64,000 bases of DNA from Paenibacillus radicis (ex Xue et al. 2023) (lineage in GTDB: Bacteria; Bacillota; Bacilli; Paenibacillales; NBRC-103111): assembly GCF_024722015.1 (NCBI RefSeq), contig NZ_JANQBD010000020.1, forward strand, positions 111,187-175,186, given 5' to 3'. Below the pieces are notes generated by a model, which searched no databases, had not been told where the DNA came from, and saw only the letters and a list, made by a program, of their open reading frames with translations. Below are positions 44,425 through 53,021 of the stretch, in pieces. The stretch's first letter is position 1, and every line of letters starts with the position of its first letter. The translations under genes and the position numbers were made by a program.

Positions 44425-45309
44425 ATGAACCATGATGCAAGTACGAAATCAGTTGCTGATGTAAAGAAGCCAATTTTGATTCTTGGCGGGACAGGAAAGA
44501 CAGGTCGTCGTGTGGCTGAGCGGTTGATGGCGCGTGACTTGCCGGTAAGGATTGGTTCCCGTACGGGCGAACCATCCTTTGATTGGGAGAACCCGTCCAC
44601 CTGGGAATTGTCGTTGAGGAATGTAAGGGCGGTATATATAACGTATTACCCTGACCTAGCGCTTCCGGGTGCAGCAGCAGCGGTTGGTGCTTTTGCCAAA
44701 CTTGCAGTGGACCATGGGGTCAAGCGACTGGTGCTGCTATCCGGTCGAGGCGAAGAAGAGGCTCAGCTTAGCGAGCAGGCGTTGCAGGAATCGGGGGCTG
44801 ACTGGACGATCCTGCGGGCGAGCTGGTTCTGCCAGAACTTCAGCGAGAGCTTCCTGCTGGAGTCTGTCCTCAGCGGAACAGTCGCTCTCCCGGTCGCAGA
44901 TGTTAGGGAGCCATTCATCGACGCTGAGGATATTGCGGATGTCGCAGTCGCGGCTTTGACTGAGGACGGTCATGTCGGTCAGCTATACGAGTTGACCGGT
45001 CCACGTGCGCTTACCTTCGCAGAAGCGACCGAAGAAATTGCCAAGGCTAGCGGCGGAAACGTCCGCTATTTGCAGCTCACAGCGGAGCAGTTCACGAATG
45101 AGCTGGCACAGCAAGACCTACCGGCTGATATCATAACGCTGCTGACCGATCTGTTCACTAAGGTGCTGGATGGTCGCAACTCCCACCTGACAGACGGTGT
45201 TCAGCGTGCCCTGGGTCGGGAGCCAAGAGATTTTACCGACTATGCTCGAGACACAGCGGCGACTGGCGTCTGGGGGGAGGTTCGAGATGAGCGATCGCTT
45301 GTTAAGTAG
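44425..45309 (+). CDS. NmrA/SDR-type NAD(P)-binding protein
   Basis: A 294-aa atypical short-chain-dehydrogenase-fold protein. The nucleotide loop is LILGGTGKTGRRVAERL (GxxGxxG) near residue 18, followed by VRIGSR for NADP preference, then LVLLSGRG and a C-terminal substrate region. Members act as NAD(P)H:quinone reductases (QorB-like) or redox sensors. Its third-base G+C is higher than in the low-GC genes on either side, suggesting separate ancestry. Controlled by the MarR site upstream, overlapping the next gene. Confidence 0.88.
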   Translation: MNHDASTKSVADVKKPILILGGTGKTGRRVAERLMARDLPVRIGSRTGEPSFDWENPSTWELSLRNVRAVYITYYPDLALPGAAAAVGAFAKLAVDHGVKRLVLLSGRGEEEAQLSEQALQESGADWTILRASWFCQNFSESFLLESVLSGTVALPVADVREPFIDAEDIADVAVAALTEDGHVGQLYELTGPRALTFAEATEEIAKASGGNVRYLQLTAEQFTNELAQQDLPADIITLLTDLFTKVLDGRNSHLTDGVQRALGREPRDFTDYARDTAATGVWGEVRDERSLVK

Positions 45310-45775
45310 CTTGACCTTTTTCTCAGCCCTGGGCTCAGGATTGATCGCCGGAATTTTCTTTGCTTTTTCCGTATTCGTGATGGCCGCCCTTGCGCGACTC
45401 CCAGCGGCGCAAGGCATTGCAGCCATGCAGTCTATCAATGTCGTTATACTCAATACGGTGTTTATCGTAGTATTTATTGGTACGGCCTTGGCGTGCGCCG
45501 TTCTGGCGATCACCTCATTTTTCAGATGGGGCGAAGCGGGTTCGATTTATCTCCTCGCAGGCAGCCTGATCTATCTCATCGGCTCCTTTTTGGTTACTCT
45601 CGTGTTCAATGTGCCGCTGAACGACGCGTTGGCAGCTGTGGATCCCATTAGTGCGAAAGGCGCTGATGTATGGACACATTACAACGCCAGCTGGGTAGCT
45701 TGGAATCATGTGCGGACTATCGCTACTGTTGCATCATTGATATCGTTTGTAATGGCATTCCGACAGTTAGGCTAA
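45287..45775 (+). CDS. DUF1772/anthrone oxygenase family membrane protein
   Basis: A 162-aa protein with four membrane spans (SALGSGLIAGIFFAFSVFVMAAL; VVILNTVFIVVFIGTALACAVLAI; and two more) and the family pattern FNVPLNDAL then WVAWNHVRTIATVASL. Some members are anthrone oxygenases in polyketide pathways; most bacterial ones are unstudied. ATG 45287 has GGGGGGAGG upstream and lies inside the reductase gene, so the two are coupled and share the MarR control. Confidence 0.85.
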   Translation: MSDRLLSSLTFFSALGSGLIAGIFFAFSVFVMAALARLPAAQGIAAMQSINVVILNTVFIVVFIGTALACAVLAITSFFRWGEAGSIYLLAGSLIYLIGSFLVTLVFNVPLNDALAAVDPISAKGADVWTHYNASWVAWNHVRTIATVASLISFVMAFRQLG

Positions 45776-45825
45776 CCTCCTGCGGTCATTTATGTGTGTC
45801 ATAAGAGGGACATTCACTTATAGGA

Positions 45826-45855
45826 CGAAGCTGCCGATATGGTTCGGCAGCTTCG
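45826..45855. other. perfect hairpin between convergent genes
   Basis: CGAAGCTGCCG (45826-45836) and CGGCAGCTTCG (45845-45855) form an 11-bp stem with an eight-base loop, between the DUF1772 gene and the convergent MarR gene. No T-run on either side, so it may be a weak or factor-dependent terminator. Confidence 0.5.
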
Positions 45856-45900
45856 AAGGGCTTACGCGAGATCGCCCGTGGTGAACGCCTTGGCTGCCGC

Positions 45901-46317
45901 TTACTCAACAAACGTCCGGTTCAGTCTTGCCAGCAGCTCCCCGAACTTTTGACGTTCCTCATCGGACCAATCCTTGAATAACTGAGCATGCCTGGCTAAC
46001 CGGGCTTTTTTGGCGTTCATTACTTTTCGCATGCCTTCTTCCGTAACTTGAAAATAACTGGATCTTCCATCTGTTGGGTCTGGTAATCGCTGCACATACC
46101 CCTTGGCTTCCAAAGCAGTCGTTTGTCTGCTTATCGTCGATACATCGAGATGGAACTCGTCAGCTAACGCCTTAACGCCTATAGGTCCACTCTTGGACAG
46201 CTGTGTGAGAAGCGTATAGGTTGATCGGTCTAACCCTCCCAGCTCTTTATCCAAAGTGGTGCGGCGAATAAGAATTACTAATTCATAATCGATCAATTCC
46301 AGATCTTTTTCTTCCAT
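45901..46317 (-). CDS. MarR family transcriptional regulator
   Basis: A 138-aa winged-helix regulator (GVKALADEFHLDVSTISRQTTALEAKGYVQRLPDPTDGRSSYF). The ATG at 46317 follows AAGGAA; a start 30 codons earlier would run through the operator. Divergent from a 14-span MFS exporter, with a symmetric site between them, the usual layout for drug-responsive MarR control. Confidence 0.92.
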   Translation of the reverse strand: MEEKDLELIDYELVILIRRTTLDKELGGLDRSTYTLLTQLSKSGPIGVKALADEFHLDVSTISRQTTALEAKGYVQRLPDPTDGRSSYFQVTEEGMRKVMNAKKARLARHAQLFKDWSDEERQKFGELLARLNRTFVE

Positions 46318-46353
46318 TGTTTCATCATTCCTTTGTAGGGTATTGACATTTGG

Positions 46354-46405
46354 GTATGTAGTTATACAATAATACATGATATAGTTGCATCGTACAACTA
46401 CATAC
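46354..46405. promoter_or_regulatory. probable operator between marR and the MFS exporter
   Basis: A perfect 10-bp inverted repeat, GTATGTAGTT (46354-46363) and AACTACATAC (46396-46405), encloses a second one, TAGTTG (46382-46387) and CAACTA (46395-46400). Both likely bind the adjacent MarR protein and would cover both divergent promoters. Confidence 0.65.
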
Positions 46406-46503
46406 AAATAAATCCATTTTGGTACGCTAATCTGTTGGATAAATAGGATGATTGAGATAACTGAGTATTAAGCAAACTTTGCGATGGGAAGGTTGAGGAA
46501 ATA

Positions 46504-47946
46504 ATGGCTAATAAGGCAGCAAGAAATTCATCATTTTGGTTCATTATTTTATCTATTTTTTTCGGGAATTTTATGTCCATTCTTAGTTCCACAACGATCA
46601 ATGTTGCATTTCCGGTATTTATGAAAGATTTTCATGCAGAGTTAGGTGCGGTTCAATGGATGATTACCGGATTCTTACTGGCTACTGGAGTCGTTGCTCC
46701 AGTTGTCGGTTATTTTGGTGACCGTTGGAGCTATAAACGATTGTATATATGTTCCCTATCGGGGTTTACGCTATTCTCCGGTTTATGTACGATCGCGTGG
46801 AATATCGAATCGCTTGTATGGTTTCGGATACTGCAAGGGGTATTCAGCGGCTTAATTATACCGACAACGATGACGATGATCTATCAATTTATTGAAAAGG
46901 ACAGACAGGCTTTCGCGATGAGCTTATGGAGTTTATCCTCCATGCTGGCTCCGGCTTTTGGACCGACATTGGGAGGTTGGCTCACCGAATACTTGGGTTG
47001 GAGATCGTTGTTTCTCCTTAACCTGCCGATTGGGATCACAGCTGTTGTCGTTGCGTTCAAATGCCTTCCTTATCAGCGCTCAAGCCACTCGAAAACATTC
47101 GATTTACCCGGTTTTATAACAGTTCTAATCAGCAGCTCTTTCATTATTTTGGCGTTTAGCGAAGGGAACGGTTGGGGTTGGACCTCATGGAAAACACTCA
47201 CTTTTCTCATTGTTGGGTCAGCGACATTGGTATATTTTATTCGTAGAGAGCTTTCCTTGAAGGAACCGCTGCTGAACTTGAGTGTTTTTAAAATAAATCG
47301 CTTTACATACAGCTTGATAATCAATTGTATTATAACCGTTTCTTTATATTCAGGTACTTTTTTAATCCCGGTTTTCCTGCAGGATATCCAGCAATCGACG
47401 GCTCTGAACACGGCATTGGTGTTGTTGCCCGGTTCCTTGATTATGGCTTTCTTATCTCCGATTGTTGGAAAGCTATATGCGAAAACAGGCCCTTTCTGGC
47501 TGATTCTTGGCGGTATCGCACTGCTGATCATATCGACCTGGGAGTTGAGTCATATTTCGCTGCAGGCTACACATCTGTATGTCGCGGTTTGGATGACGAT
47601 TCGTTACATGGGAATTGCCTTGGCATTTATGCCCGTTATGAACGCAGGAATGTCCTCGATTCCCAAAGAGAAATCCGGACACGCATCTTCTGTAACCAAC
47701 TGGGTACGTCAAGCAACGGGTGCATTGTCTATCGGGATATTCAGTTCTTTGCTCGCTGCCAGGTCTTTGATTCACCAGAAGGAGCTGATTGGAGGAGGGG
47801 AAGCAAGCGCCCAATTCGTGAAAGAGCAAGGCATGACCTTGGGTGTGCAGGATGTTTTTATGACGGCTACGATCATTTGTGTGCTTGCTGTACCCTTGAC
47901 CTTTTTACTAAAAGAAAGGCGTAAGTCAGCACATCCATCGAGCTAG
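46504..47946 (+). CDS. MFS drug exporter, DHA2 (14-span) family
   Basis: A 480-aa secondary transporter. It has about 14 hydrophobic helices, motif A GYFGDRWSYKRLYI after span 2, motif C-like GPTLGGWLTEYLGWRSLFLLNLPIG (span 5) typical of exporters, and a C-terminal Lys/Arg-rich tail. QacA/EmrB relatives export hydrophobic drugs by proton antiport. Under control of the divergent MarR gene. The specific drug is unknown. Confidence 0.93.
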   Translation: MANKAARNSSFWFIILSIFFGNFMSILSSTTINVAFPVFMKDFHAELGAVQWMITGFLLATGVVAPVVGYFGDRWSYKRLYICSLSGFTLFSGLCTIAWNIESLVWFRILQGVFSGLIIPTTMTMIYQFIEKDRQAFAMSLWSLSSMLAPAFGPTLGGWLTEYLGWRSLFLLNLPIGITAVVVAFKCLPYQRSSHSKTFDLPGFITVLISSSFIILAFSEGNGWGWTSWKTLTFLIVGSATLVYFIRRELSLKEPLLNLSVFKINRFTYSLIINCIITVSLYSGTFLIPVFLQDIQQSTALNTALVLLPGSLIMAFLSPIVGKLYAKTGPFWLILGGIALLIISTWELSHISLQATHLYVAVWMTIRYMGIALAFMPVMNAGMSSIPKEKSGHASSVTNWVRQATGALSIGIFSSLLAARSLIHQKELIGGGEASAQFVKEQGMTLGVQDVFMTATIICVLAVPLTFLLKERRKSAHPSS

Positions 47947-48041
47947 TGAGACTAACAATCGGTCAAACGAATGAAACAATTTCTCCCTAATTCATGTCTT
48001 TTATATAAGACTGCTTATTGAAATCGAAAGGGGGACAAATT

Positions 48042-48362
48042 GTGAAGAAGATATTACTCACTTTGCTGTCCGTACTATTTCTTTCTTCTTGTCAAAATCA
48101 ATTCAATTCAGAGAGTTGGTTAGATGATCCCGAGAAACGAAATAGTATGGTATATGATTTGTTAAATAAACACGAACTTATAGGGAAATCGGATAAGGAA
48201 ATTATTAGCTTATTAGGGGAGCCAGAACAGAAGTTGGAAGAACCTGCTCTCCAGTATGTTTACTACTTAGGGAGAGCGGGGTTAGGGGTAGATGACAGCT
48301 TACTTATTCTGCAATTCGATCAAAATGGGAAACTGGAGAGCCACAAAATAAGCCATAGCTAG
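48042..48362 (+). CDS. small lipoprotein, BamE/SmpA-like repeat
   Basis: A 106-aa lipoprotein with a signal peptide and lipobox FLSSC (Cys about residue 17). The mature part has LIGKSDKEIISLLGEPEQ, followed by YYLGRAG and DSLLILQFDQNGK. This GxxxxxVxxxLGxP pattern is like a single SmpA/BamE-type unit. GTG 48042 has AAAGGGGG upstream. It stands alone; the role is unknown, probably at the membrane surface. Confidence 0.78.
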   Translation: MKKILLTLLSVLFLSSCQNQFNSESWLDDPEKRNSMVYDLLNKHELIGKSDKEIISLLGEPEQKLEEPALQYVYYLGRAGLGVDDSLLILQFDQNGKLESHKISHS

Positions 48363-48450
48363 TAACTCTCATGTGGGAACGCTATTCTAACGTGAAGAAC
48401 CTATTTTTGTATACTGTTTAAAACGAAATCTGACTTGACGAAATCATTTT

Positions 48451-48768
48451 CTATAAGTTGAATCGTTTAAGCAGCTTTTGTTTATGTGCGGTAAAAGCCT
48501 CTTCTAGAGATATATCGTACAAATCTGCCAGTAATGAAATATTGCCTAGAACATCTCCAATTTCCTCAATTAAGTCTTGCCTTAGTTGATCTTTGGATTG
48601 AATGGATTCATCCGGGCGATCTCTACCGATTTCATAAGATCGGACTGCTCGTGCAACCTCACCTGTTTCTTCCATAAGAAATCCAACTCTTATAAAAGGA
48701 CTGTAGCTGGCCCAGCCTCTTTCTCCATAAAAATGTTTAATCCATGTTTGGACATCATTAATTTCCAT
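48451..48768 (-). CDS. MazG-like NTP pyrophosphohydrolase
   Basis: A 105-aa all-alpha NTP pyrophosphatase. The metal-binding acidic motifs are EETGEVAR (EExxE) and EEIGDVLGN (ExxxD), about residues 33-40 and 68-76. It resembles the single-domain MazG-like proteins YvdC and RS21-C6 that hydrolyse aberrant nucleotides. Divergent from the LOG-family gene, and the same pairing (yvdC-yvdD) is known from B. subtilis, which supports a nucleotide-salvage or housecleaning link. Confidence 0.9.
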   Translation of the reverse strand: MEINDVQTWIKHFYGERGWASYSPFIRVGFLMEETGEVARAVRSYEIGRDRPDESIQSKDQLRQDLIEEIGDVLGNISLLADLYDISLEEAFTAHKQKLLKRFNL

Positions 48769-48863
48769 TTTATAGCACTCCTTGATCTTTAAGATGATTT
48801 ATATTTCAACATATAGTATATTATACAATGAAAGATAACTATATATAGTCCGGAGATGAAAAT

Positions 48864-49442
48864 GTGAAATCAATATGTGTTTTTGCAGGATCGAATTTAG
48901 GAGAGCATCCCGAATATCAAATTAAAGCTGCTGAGCTGGGTACTTACATGGCCCAAAATAATTATCGATTAATTTACGGTGGATCTAAAATCGGATTAAT
49001 GGGTGAAATCGCTAATGCCGTCATGAACGGCGGAGGTCAAGTTATCGGGGTGATGCCTAAAGGATTGTTCAAGGGCGAGGTGGTACATAGAGAGCTGACT
49101 CAGTTAATAGAAGTAGAAAATATGCATGAGCGCAAAGCTACAATGGGGCAGCTGGCTGATGGGTTTATTGCTTTACCGGGCGGTTTTGGGACTTATGAAG
49201 AGCTTTTCGAGGTCCTGTGCTGGTCACAAATAGGTATACATAAAAAACCGGTAGGCATTCTTAATATCCGAAATTATTTTGATCCCTTAATGAATCTGAT
49301 TAAATACAGCATAAATGAAGGCTTCTCCAATTCCTCACATCTCAGTCTGATAAACGTTTCCAATGAACCTATGGAGCTTTTAAATCAAATGGAAAACTAT
49401 ATTCCGCAAACGTTAGAACAAAAGTGGAAACAGCTCAGCTAG
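48864..49442 (+). CDS. LOG-family protein (YvdD-like)
   Basis: A 192-aa Rossmann-fold protein of the LOG/lysine-decarboxylase-like family, with the signature PGGFGTYEELFEVLCW (PGGxGTxxE, about residues 109-124) and an N-terminal FAGSNLGEHPEY. LOG enzymes release free bases or ribose-5-phosphate from nucleoside monophosphates (cytokinin-activating in plants). GTG start behind CGGAGA. Next to the MazG-like gene. Confidence 0.92.
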   Translation: MKSICVFAGSNLGEHPEYQIKAAELGTYMAQNNYRLIYGGSKIGLMGEIANAVMNGGGQVIGVMPKGLFKGEVVHRELTQLIEVENMHERKATMGQLADGFIALPGGFGTYEELFEVLCWSQIGIHKKPVGILNIRNYFDPLMNLIKYSINEGFSNSSHLSLINVSNEPMELLNQMENYIPQTLEQKWKQLS

Positions 49443-49476
49443 TTAAAGGGATATATAGTGGAATAGGGTGACGTCG

Positions 49477-49578
49477 ATGAAAAAAATAATGCTGGGCATG
49501 ATTACTGGGGTTTTGCTTTCCACTGATAATGAGAGTGAATTACAGACTACATATAGAAGAGACAAGTTACGGGTATAA
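49477..49578 (+). pseudogene. 33-codon frame, possible remnant of an exported protein
   Basis: A frame of 33 codons starts MKKIMLGMITGVLLS, like the signal peptide of Paenibacillus stalk-domain proteins, then loses this character (TDNESELQTTYRRDKLRV) and stops. There is no clear ribosome binding site. It may be a gene remnant; a functional small protein is less likely. Confidence 0.25.
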
Positions 49579-49601
49579 TTGTGACAGGAGATGCATAACT
49601 G

Positions 49602-50348
49602 ATGAAACAAAATAAATATGATGATTCCAATTTCTTTTCAGCTTACAAGCAAATGCCGCGTTCAATCCAAGGACTTGAAGGTGCTGGAGAATGGCATGTG
49701 TTCAAATCTTTACTACCGGAATTACGGAATAAAAGTGTGCTTGATTTAGGCTGCGGCTTTGGTTGGCATTGTCGATTCGCTCGTGAGCAACAAGCAAGTT
49801 CAGTAGTAGGTGTCGATATTTCAGAGAAAATGCTTCAAATGGCTCGTGAACAAACAGATGATTCTGCAATTTCATATATACAAATGCCGATTGAAGATAT
49901 CGATTTCTCAATTTCACAATTTGATATCGTTATCAGTTCATTGGCTTTCCACTATATCGAATCATTTGAACTGATTTGCAAAAAAGTACATCATTGTCTG
50001 AAGCCAGGAGGTACTTTCGTCTTTTCAGTTGAACATCCTATATTTACTTCTCGAAATGAACAAGATTGGTATCTTGATGATCAAGGAAACCGTCTGCATT
50101 GGCCCGTGGACAACTATCAAGCGGAGGGAATGCGGAAAACATCATTTTTAACAGACAATGTAATTAAATATCATCGTACAATCTCAACCTATATCAATGA
50201 CTTAATTGGAGCCGGGTTTGCAATAAACGCCATTAAGGAACCTATGCCATCCGAAGAAATGCTGAAGAACAATTCATTGATGGAAGACGAAAATCGAAGA
50301 CCCATGTTCTTGATTATATCAGCAGAAAAAGTAAGTGCTGCCAACTGA
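49602..50348 (+). CDS. class I SAM-dependent methyltransferase
   Basis: A 248-aa Ubi-E-like methyltransferase. Motif I is VLDLGCGFGWHCRFAREQQASSVVGVDIS, with motif II QMPIEDIDF and motif IV FDIVISSLAFHYIESF. It is a typical small-molecule methyltransferase. RBS ACAGGAG. The strong terminator downstream ends the unit. Substrate unknown. Confidence 0.92.
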   Translation: MKQNKYDDSNFFSAYKQMPRSIQGLEGAGEWHVFKSLLPELRNKSVLDLGCGFGWHCRFAREQQASSVVGVDISEKMLQMAREQTDDSAISYIQMPIEDIDFSISQFDIVISSLAFHYIESFELICKKVHHCLKPGGTFVFSVEHPIFTSRNEQDWYLDDQGNRLHWPVDNYQAEGMRKTSFLTDNVIKYHRTISTYINDLIGAGFAINAIKEPMPSEEMLKNNSLMEDENRRPMFLIISAEKVSAAN

Positions 50349-50374
50349 CAGAAATTTTAGCATTTACAATAATG

Positions 50375-50421
50375 CAAAAAAGCAGTCCAAAACGTTTTTC
50401 CAGTTTTGGACTGCTTTTTTT
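50375..50421 (+). terminator. terminator after the methyltransferase gene
   Basis: AGCAGTCCAAAAC (50381-50393) and GTTTTGGACTGCT (50403-50415) form a perfect 13-bp stem, followed by TTTTTTTAG, with an A-run on the left. Confidence 0.9.
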
Positions 50422-50557
50422 AGTTAATTTTTACTGCCCATGAACCGCTCCTCTTTCATATTGTGATGAAATCATACACGTCGGTAATGATTTTGTTTGA
50501 AATGGAGCTTTTTTTGAAATCCTACTAAAATCAAAATAGACGCGAGGGTGTGAGGTC

Positions 50558-51244
50558 ATGAGTAATGCTGAAGCCATTATAGCTGCAATAACGAAAGCAA
50601 AAGGCAGAAGGTCCCTTTACCATTTTACTAGAGCAAAGAATTTACCGGCTATTGCACATTTCAATGCTTTGTTATCCAGTTATAACTTGCATCCCCACTT
50701 TGCAGGAGTTCGACGAACAGGGGCCAAGGAAGTGGACTATAATAATTATTTGATTACAATCAATGCTCACCTAAAAATTCCTGACAGTATGATAGCACCC
50801 GGAGTAACACAGGAACAATTTCGAGCTTGTCTCGATATGCATGTTTTTTTGTGGCCAACCTTAAGGGATTGCCGAAAAATGGTGGATACTTATGCTCGAA
50901 GAGAGACGGATGAAGCGTTTGCTGTTCTAGAATTAGATGCATTTTCCTTATTATTGGAGCATTATTCAGCAGGTAAGTTATCCAAGTACGACTCGGGAAG
51001 CTCGCCGCGTTTTCCAACTCATTGTTCCTACAAGAAAAGTCCGGCTATTTTTCTACCGCTAAGTGGCTTCAAGAGTATAATAAATAACACGGTGCCGGTA
51101 AAAGCTTCCGAAATAAAGGAGGTTTTGATAGAAAATCAGGTTAACAACGTCTCAAAGTATTTACGAGCTTTATATGTCAATAACTCTAAAGATACGCCTG
51201 AATGCTGGAGTGCTCTGTTGAAGCCTATGGACGAATTAATTTAA
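50558..51244 (+). CDS. DarT-like/DUF7002-type protein, possible ADP-ribosyltransferase
   Basis: A 228-aa protein whose N terminus, SLYHFTRAKNLPAIAHFNALLSS (residues about 19-41), follows the pattern of DarT-type ADP-ribosyltransferases (hhHhTxxxNLxxIhxxGhhs). Further matches are the conserved RRTGAKEVDYNNYL block and VFLWPTLRDCRKMVDTYARR. DarT acts on single-stranded DNA and is the toxin of DarTG. No DarG macrodomain antitoxin lies next to this gene, so a stand-alone role is more likely. RBS GAGGGTGTGAGG. The family link is inference from motif shape. Confidence 0.65.
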   Translation: MSNAEAIIAAITKAKGRRSLYHFTRAKNLPAIAHFNALLSSYNLHPHFAGVRRTGAKEVDYNNYLITINAHLKIPDSMIAPGVTQEQFRACLDMHVFLWPTLRDCRKMVDTYARRETDEAFAVLELDAFSLLLEHYSAGKLSKYDSGSSPRFPTHCSYKKSPAIFLPLSGFKSIINNTVPVKASEIKEVLIENQVNNVSKYLRALYVNNSKDTPECWSALLKPMDELI

Positions 51245-51249
51245 TGGCC

Positions 51250-51354
51250 CTACTTTTCAAACTTTTTAAGAATGGACCGTAGCCCGAATATGGTTGCAAG
51301 CGCAACACAGCCAATAACAATCATCATGATTGGCAACATTAGAAAATCTGTCAT
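51250..51354 (-). CDS. small single-span membrane protein (34 aa)
   Basis: Too short for ordinary gene callers. On the minus strand, ATG 51354 has AGGAGGAAGAGGG just upstream and opens a 34-codon frame. Its product has one hydrophobic helix (LMLPIMMIVIGCVALATIFGL) and a basic tail, RSILKKFEK, a typical membrane-protein topology. The frame runs to a stop six bases after the end of the convergent DarT-like gene. Function unknown. Confidence 0.6.
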   Translation of the reverse strand: MTDFLMLPIMMIVIGCVALATIFGLRSILKKFEK

Positions 51355-51573
51355 AGGCTACCCTCTTCCTCCTGCTTTTTTAATAGAGTAGCAGAAAGAA
51401 GATAAAAAGGTGCTCGAATACAGTTGTCGTTACTTGACTACTTTTAGGATGTTTAAACTACGACAGCATAATTAACTAACTGTTAAGTAAATTCCATTTT
51501 TGCTCAAAGTCGTTGAGGTAGCCTTCGGTATTGCGATTAATTCACGCAATCGATAATTTGTTATTAAAGACAG
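51355..51573. other. intergenic, no gene seen
   Basis: Leader of the small membrane protein gene. No further gene, riboswitch or clear promoter seen. Confidence 0.4.
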
Positions 51574-51608
51574 AAAAAGATCCACAACAAAGGGTTGTGG
51601 ATCTTTTT
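51574..51608. terminator. strong bidirectional terminator
   Basis: A perfect 15-bp stem, AAAAAGATCCACAAC and its complement, with a five-base loop. It lies just after the GyrI-like gene (minus) and can also stop transcription from the left. Confidence 0.85.
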
Positions 51609-51619
51609 CCTATTCTTGA

Positions 51620-52003
51620 TTAGATGGATAGAAATATTTTTATACTTCCATCTTTAGAATAGAATTCAAAATCAGTTGTATAGGCTCTTCTAATATCACT
51701 TTTCCAAATATTCACCCAAGCATGAAAGACGCCCTGTGGGTCGGTATTATCCACCTCTACAACATGGTAGTTTCCTGCTAGAATGAGGACGCTGCTTTCA
51801 TCGATATATTTCTCTTCAGAACCAATATGCAAATCATAATCACCTGTAAAATCACTTGAATAATTATTATAAACAGCATAGATATCACCTTTTACATTTA
51901 AACGAAGAAATTCTTCCCACAGACTAAGTATTTTGTCTGTATTTTGATTATTGGTTCTTATTTTTTTGCCATAAATAAGCTTTTCAGTTACTGCTGCGTG
52001 CAT
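51620..52003 (-). CDS. GyrI-like effector-binding protein
   Basis: A 127-aa protein of the integron-associated (Cass2)/GyrI-like group that binds small cationic compounds. Matches are IYAVYNNYSSDFTGDYDLHIG near residue 41 and FHAWVNIWKSD near 94. It lacks a DNA-binding domain. The WYL regulator upstream is transcribed in the same direction, and such pairs are common, so it may sense drugs for that regulator. Confidence 0.82.
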   Translation of the reverse strand: MHAAVTEKLIYGKKIRTNNQNTDKILSLWEEFLRLNVKGDIYAVYNNYSSDFTGDYDLHIGSEEKYIDESSVLILAGNYHVVEVDNTDPQGVFHAWVNIWKSDIRRAYTTDFEFYSKDGSIKIFLSI

Positions 52004-52066
52004 GTATATTTCCTCCTACTAGTTTTAATATAGAAAATATAACATTCATATTATGACAACAGTCTG

Positions 52067-52978
52067 TCAGCTTTCATAAATAAATTTAATTTCATTCCTA
52101 TATTCATGTTTAAGCCATAGTGGAGATAATATCTTTACATGCCTGCCAAACATGAGTAGAAATGGCAATACATTTTTAGCACTGTCATAATGAAAGGCTA
52201 CTTTTATACTCCCATCTTCAAGGATTGATATTTCATCTTCCGTAAAAAAATCGTATAACTTACCAAGTTCACTTTTGGAAAACAGCAATATAATCTCCTC
52301 AACTTTAACGGACTTAGGAGTTAAGTACTCATTTTCCACCGTATAAACATTTCGAGTATTGTCAAGTATGACCTCCATACTTCTTATCCTAGTCAATTTA
52401 AATAATCTTAAAGCTTTTTTGGATTCACAAAAGGCTTCCAAATACCAACTCCCATTCATAAAATTTAATTTTAAAGGTTGAATGATTCTACTCGAAATAT
52501 TGGCTGTTTGTGACACATACTGAATACAAATTTTATACCCCTCATCAATGACAGAGAGTACTTTTTTTATCTTCAATTTGGTTTCTTCTTCTATCGATTC
52601 TCGGTGTAATGTAGATGATGTTATTGTAATATTAGAATGAAATTCTTCCTTATTTTCTTTCAAAAGCTCTATTTTTCTTTGTAACACGGATAATTGATTG
52701 TTATCAAATAACTCACTTTTTAATGTTAAACCTTCTAATAAAAATTTCTTTTCCTCTTCGTTAAATGTAAATTTATCTAGTTGATAGTTATCTATTAATG
52801 TGAAACCACCATTTTTTCCTAGATAAGAAATAATAGGGATTCCGATTGCTGATAGAGCATCCATATCTCTATAGATCGTTCTTTTACTTACTTCAAATTC
52901 ATTGGCTAGTTCATCGGCAGAAACTAATTTTTTCTTCAATAAATAGATAAGTATGGAGAACATTCTCGCTGTTTTCAT
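52067..52978 (-). CDS. YafY-type WYL-domain transcriptional regulator
   Basis: A 303-aa regulator. An N-terminal winged helix (ELANEFEVSKRTIYRDMDALSAIGIPI, about residues 22-48) is followed by a WYL domain with the WYLEAFCESKKALRLFKLTRI block and a C-terminal extension. WYL domains bind nucleic acids or small ligands and are frequent in phage-defence and CRISPR control. Cotranscribed with the GyrI-like gene. Target unknown. RBS AGGAGG. Confidence 0.92.
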   Translation of the reverse strand: MKTARMFSILIYLLKKKLVSADELANEFEVSKRTIYRDMDALSAIGIPIISYLGKNGGFTLIDNYQLDKFTFNEEEKKFLLEGLTLKSELFDNNQLSVLQRKIELLKENKEEFHSNITITSSTLHRESIEEETKLKIKKVLSVIDEGYKICIQYVSQTANISSRIIQPLKLNFMNGSWYLEAFCESKKALRLFKLTRIRSMEVILDNTRNVYTVENEYLTPKSVKVEEIILLFSKSELGKLYDFFTEDEISILEDGSIKVAFHYDSAKNVLPFLLMFGRHVKILSPLWLKHEYRNEIKFIYES

Positions 52979-53021
52979 GGCATCCTCCTTGTCTGATCAA
53001 ATTACCATATTGCCAAATTAA

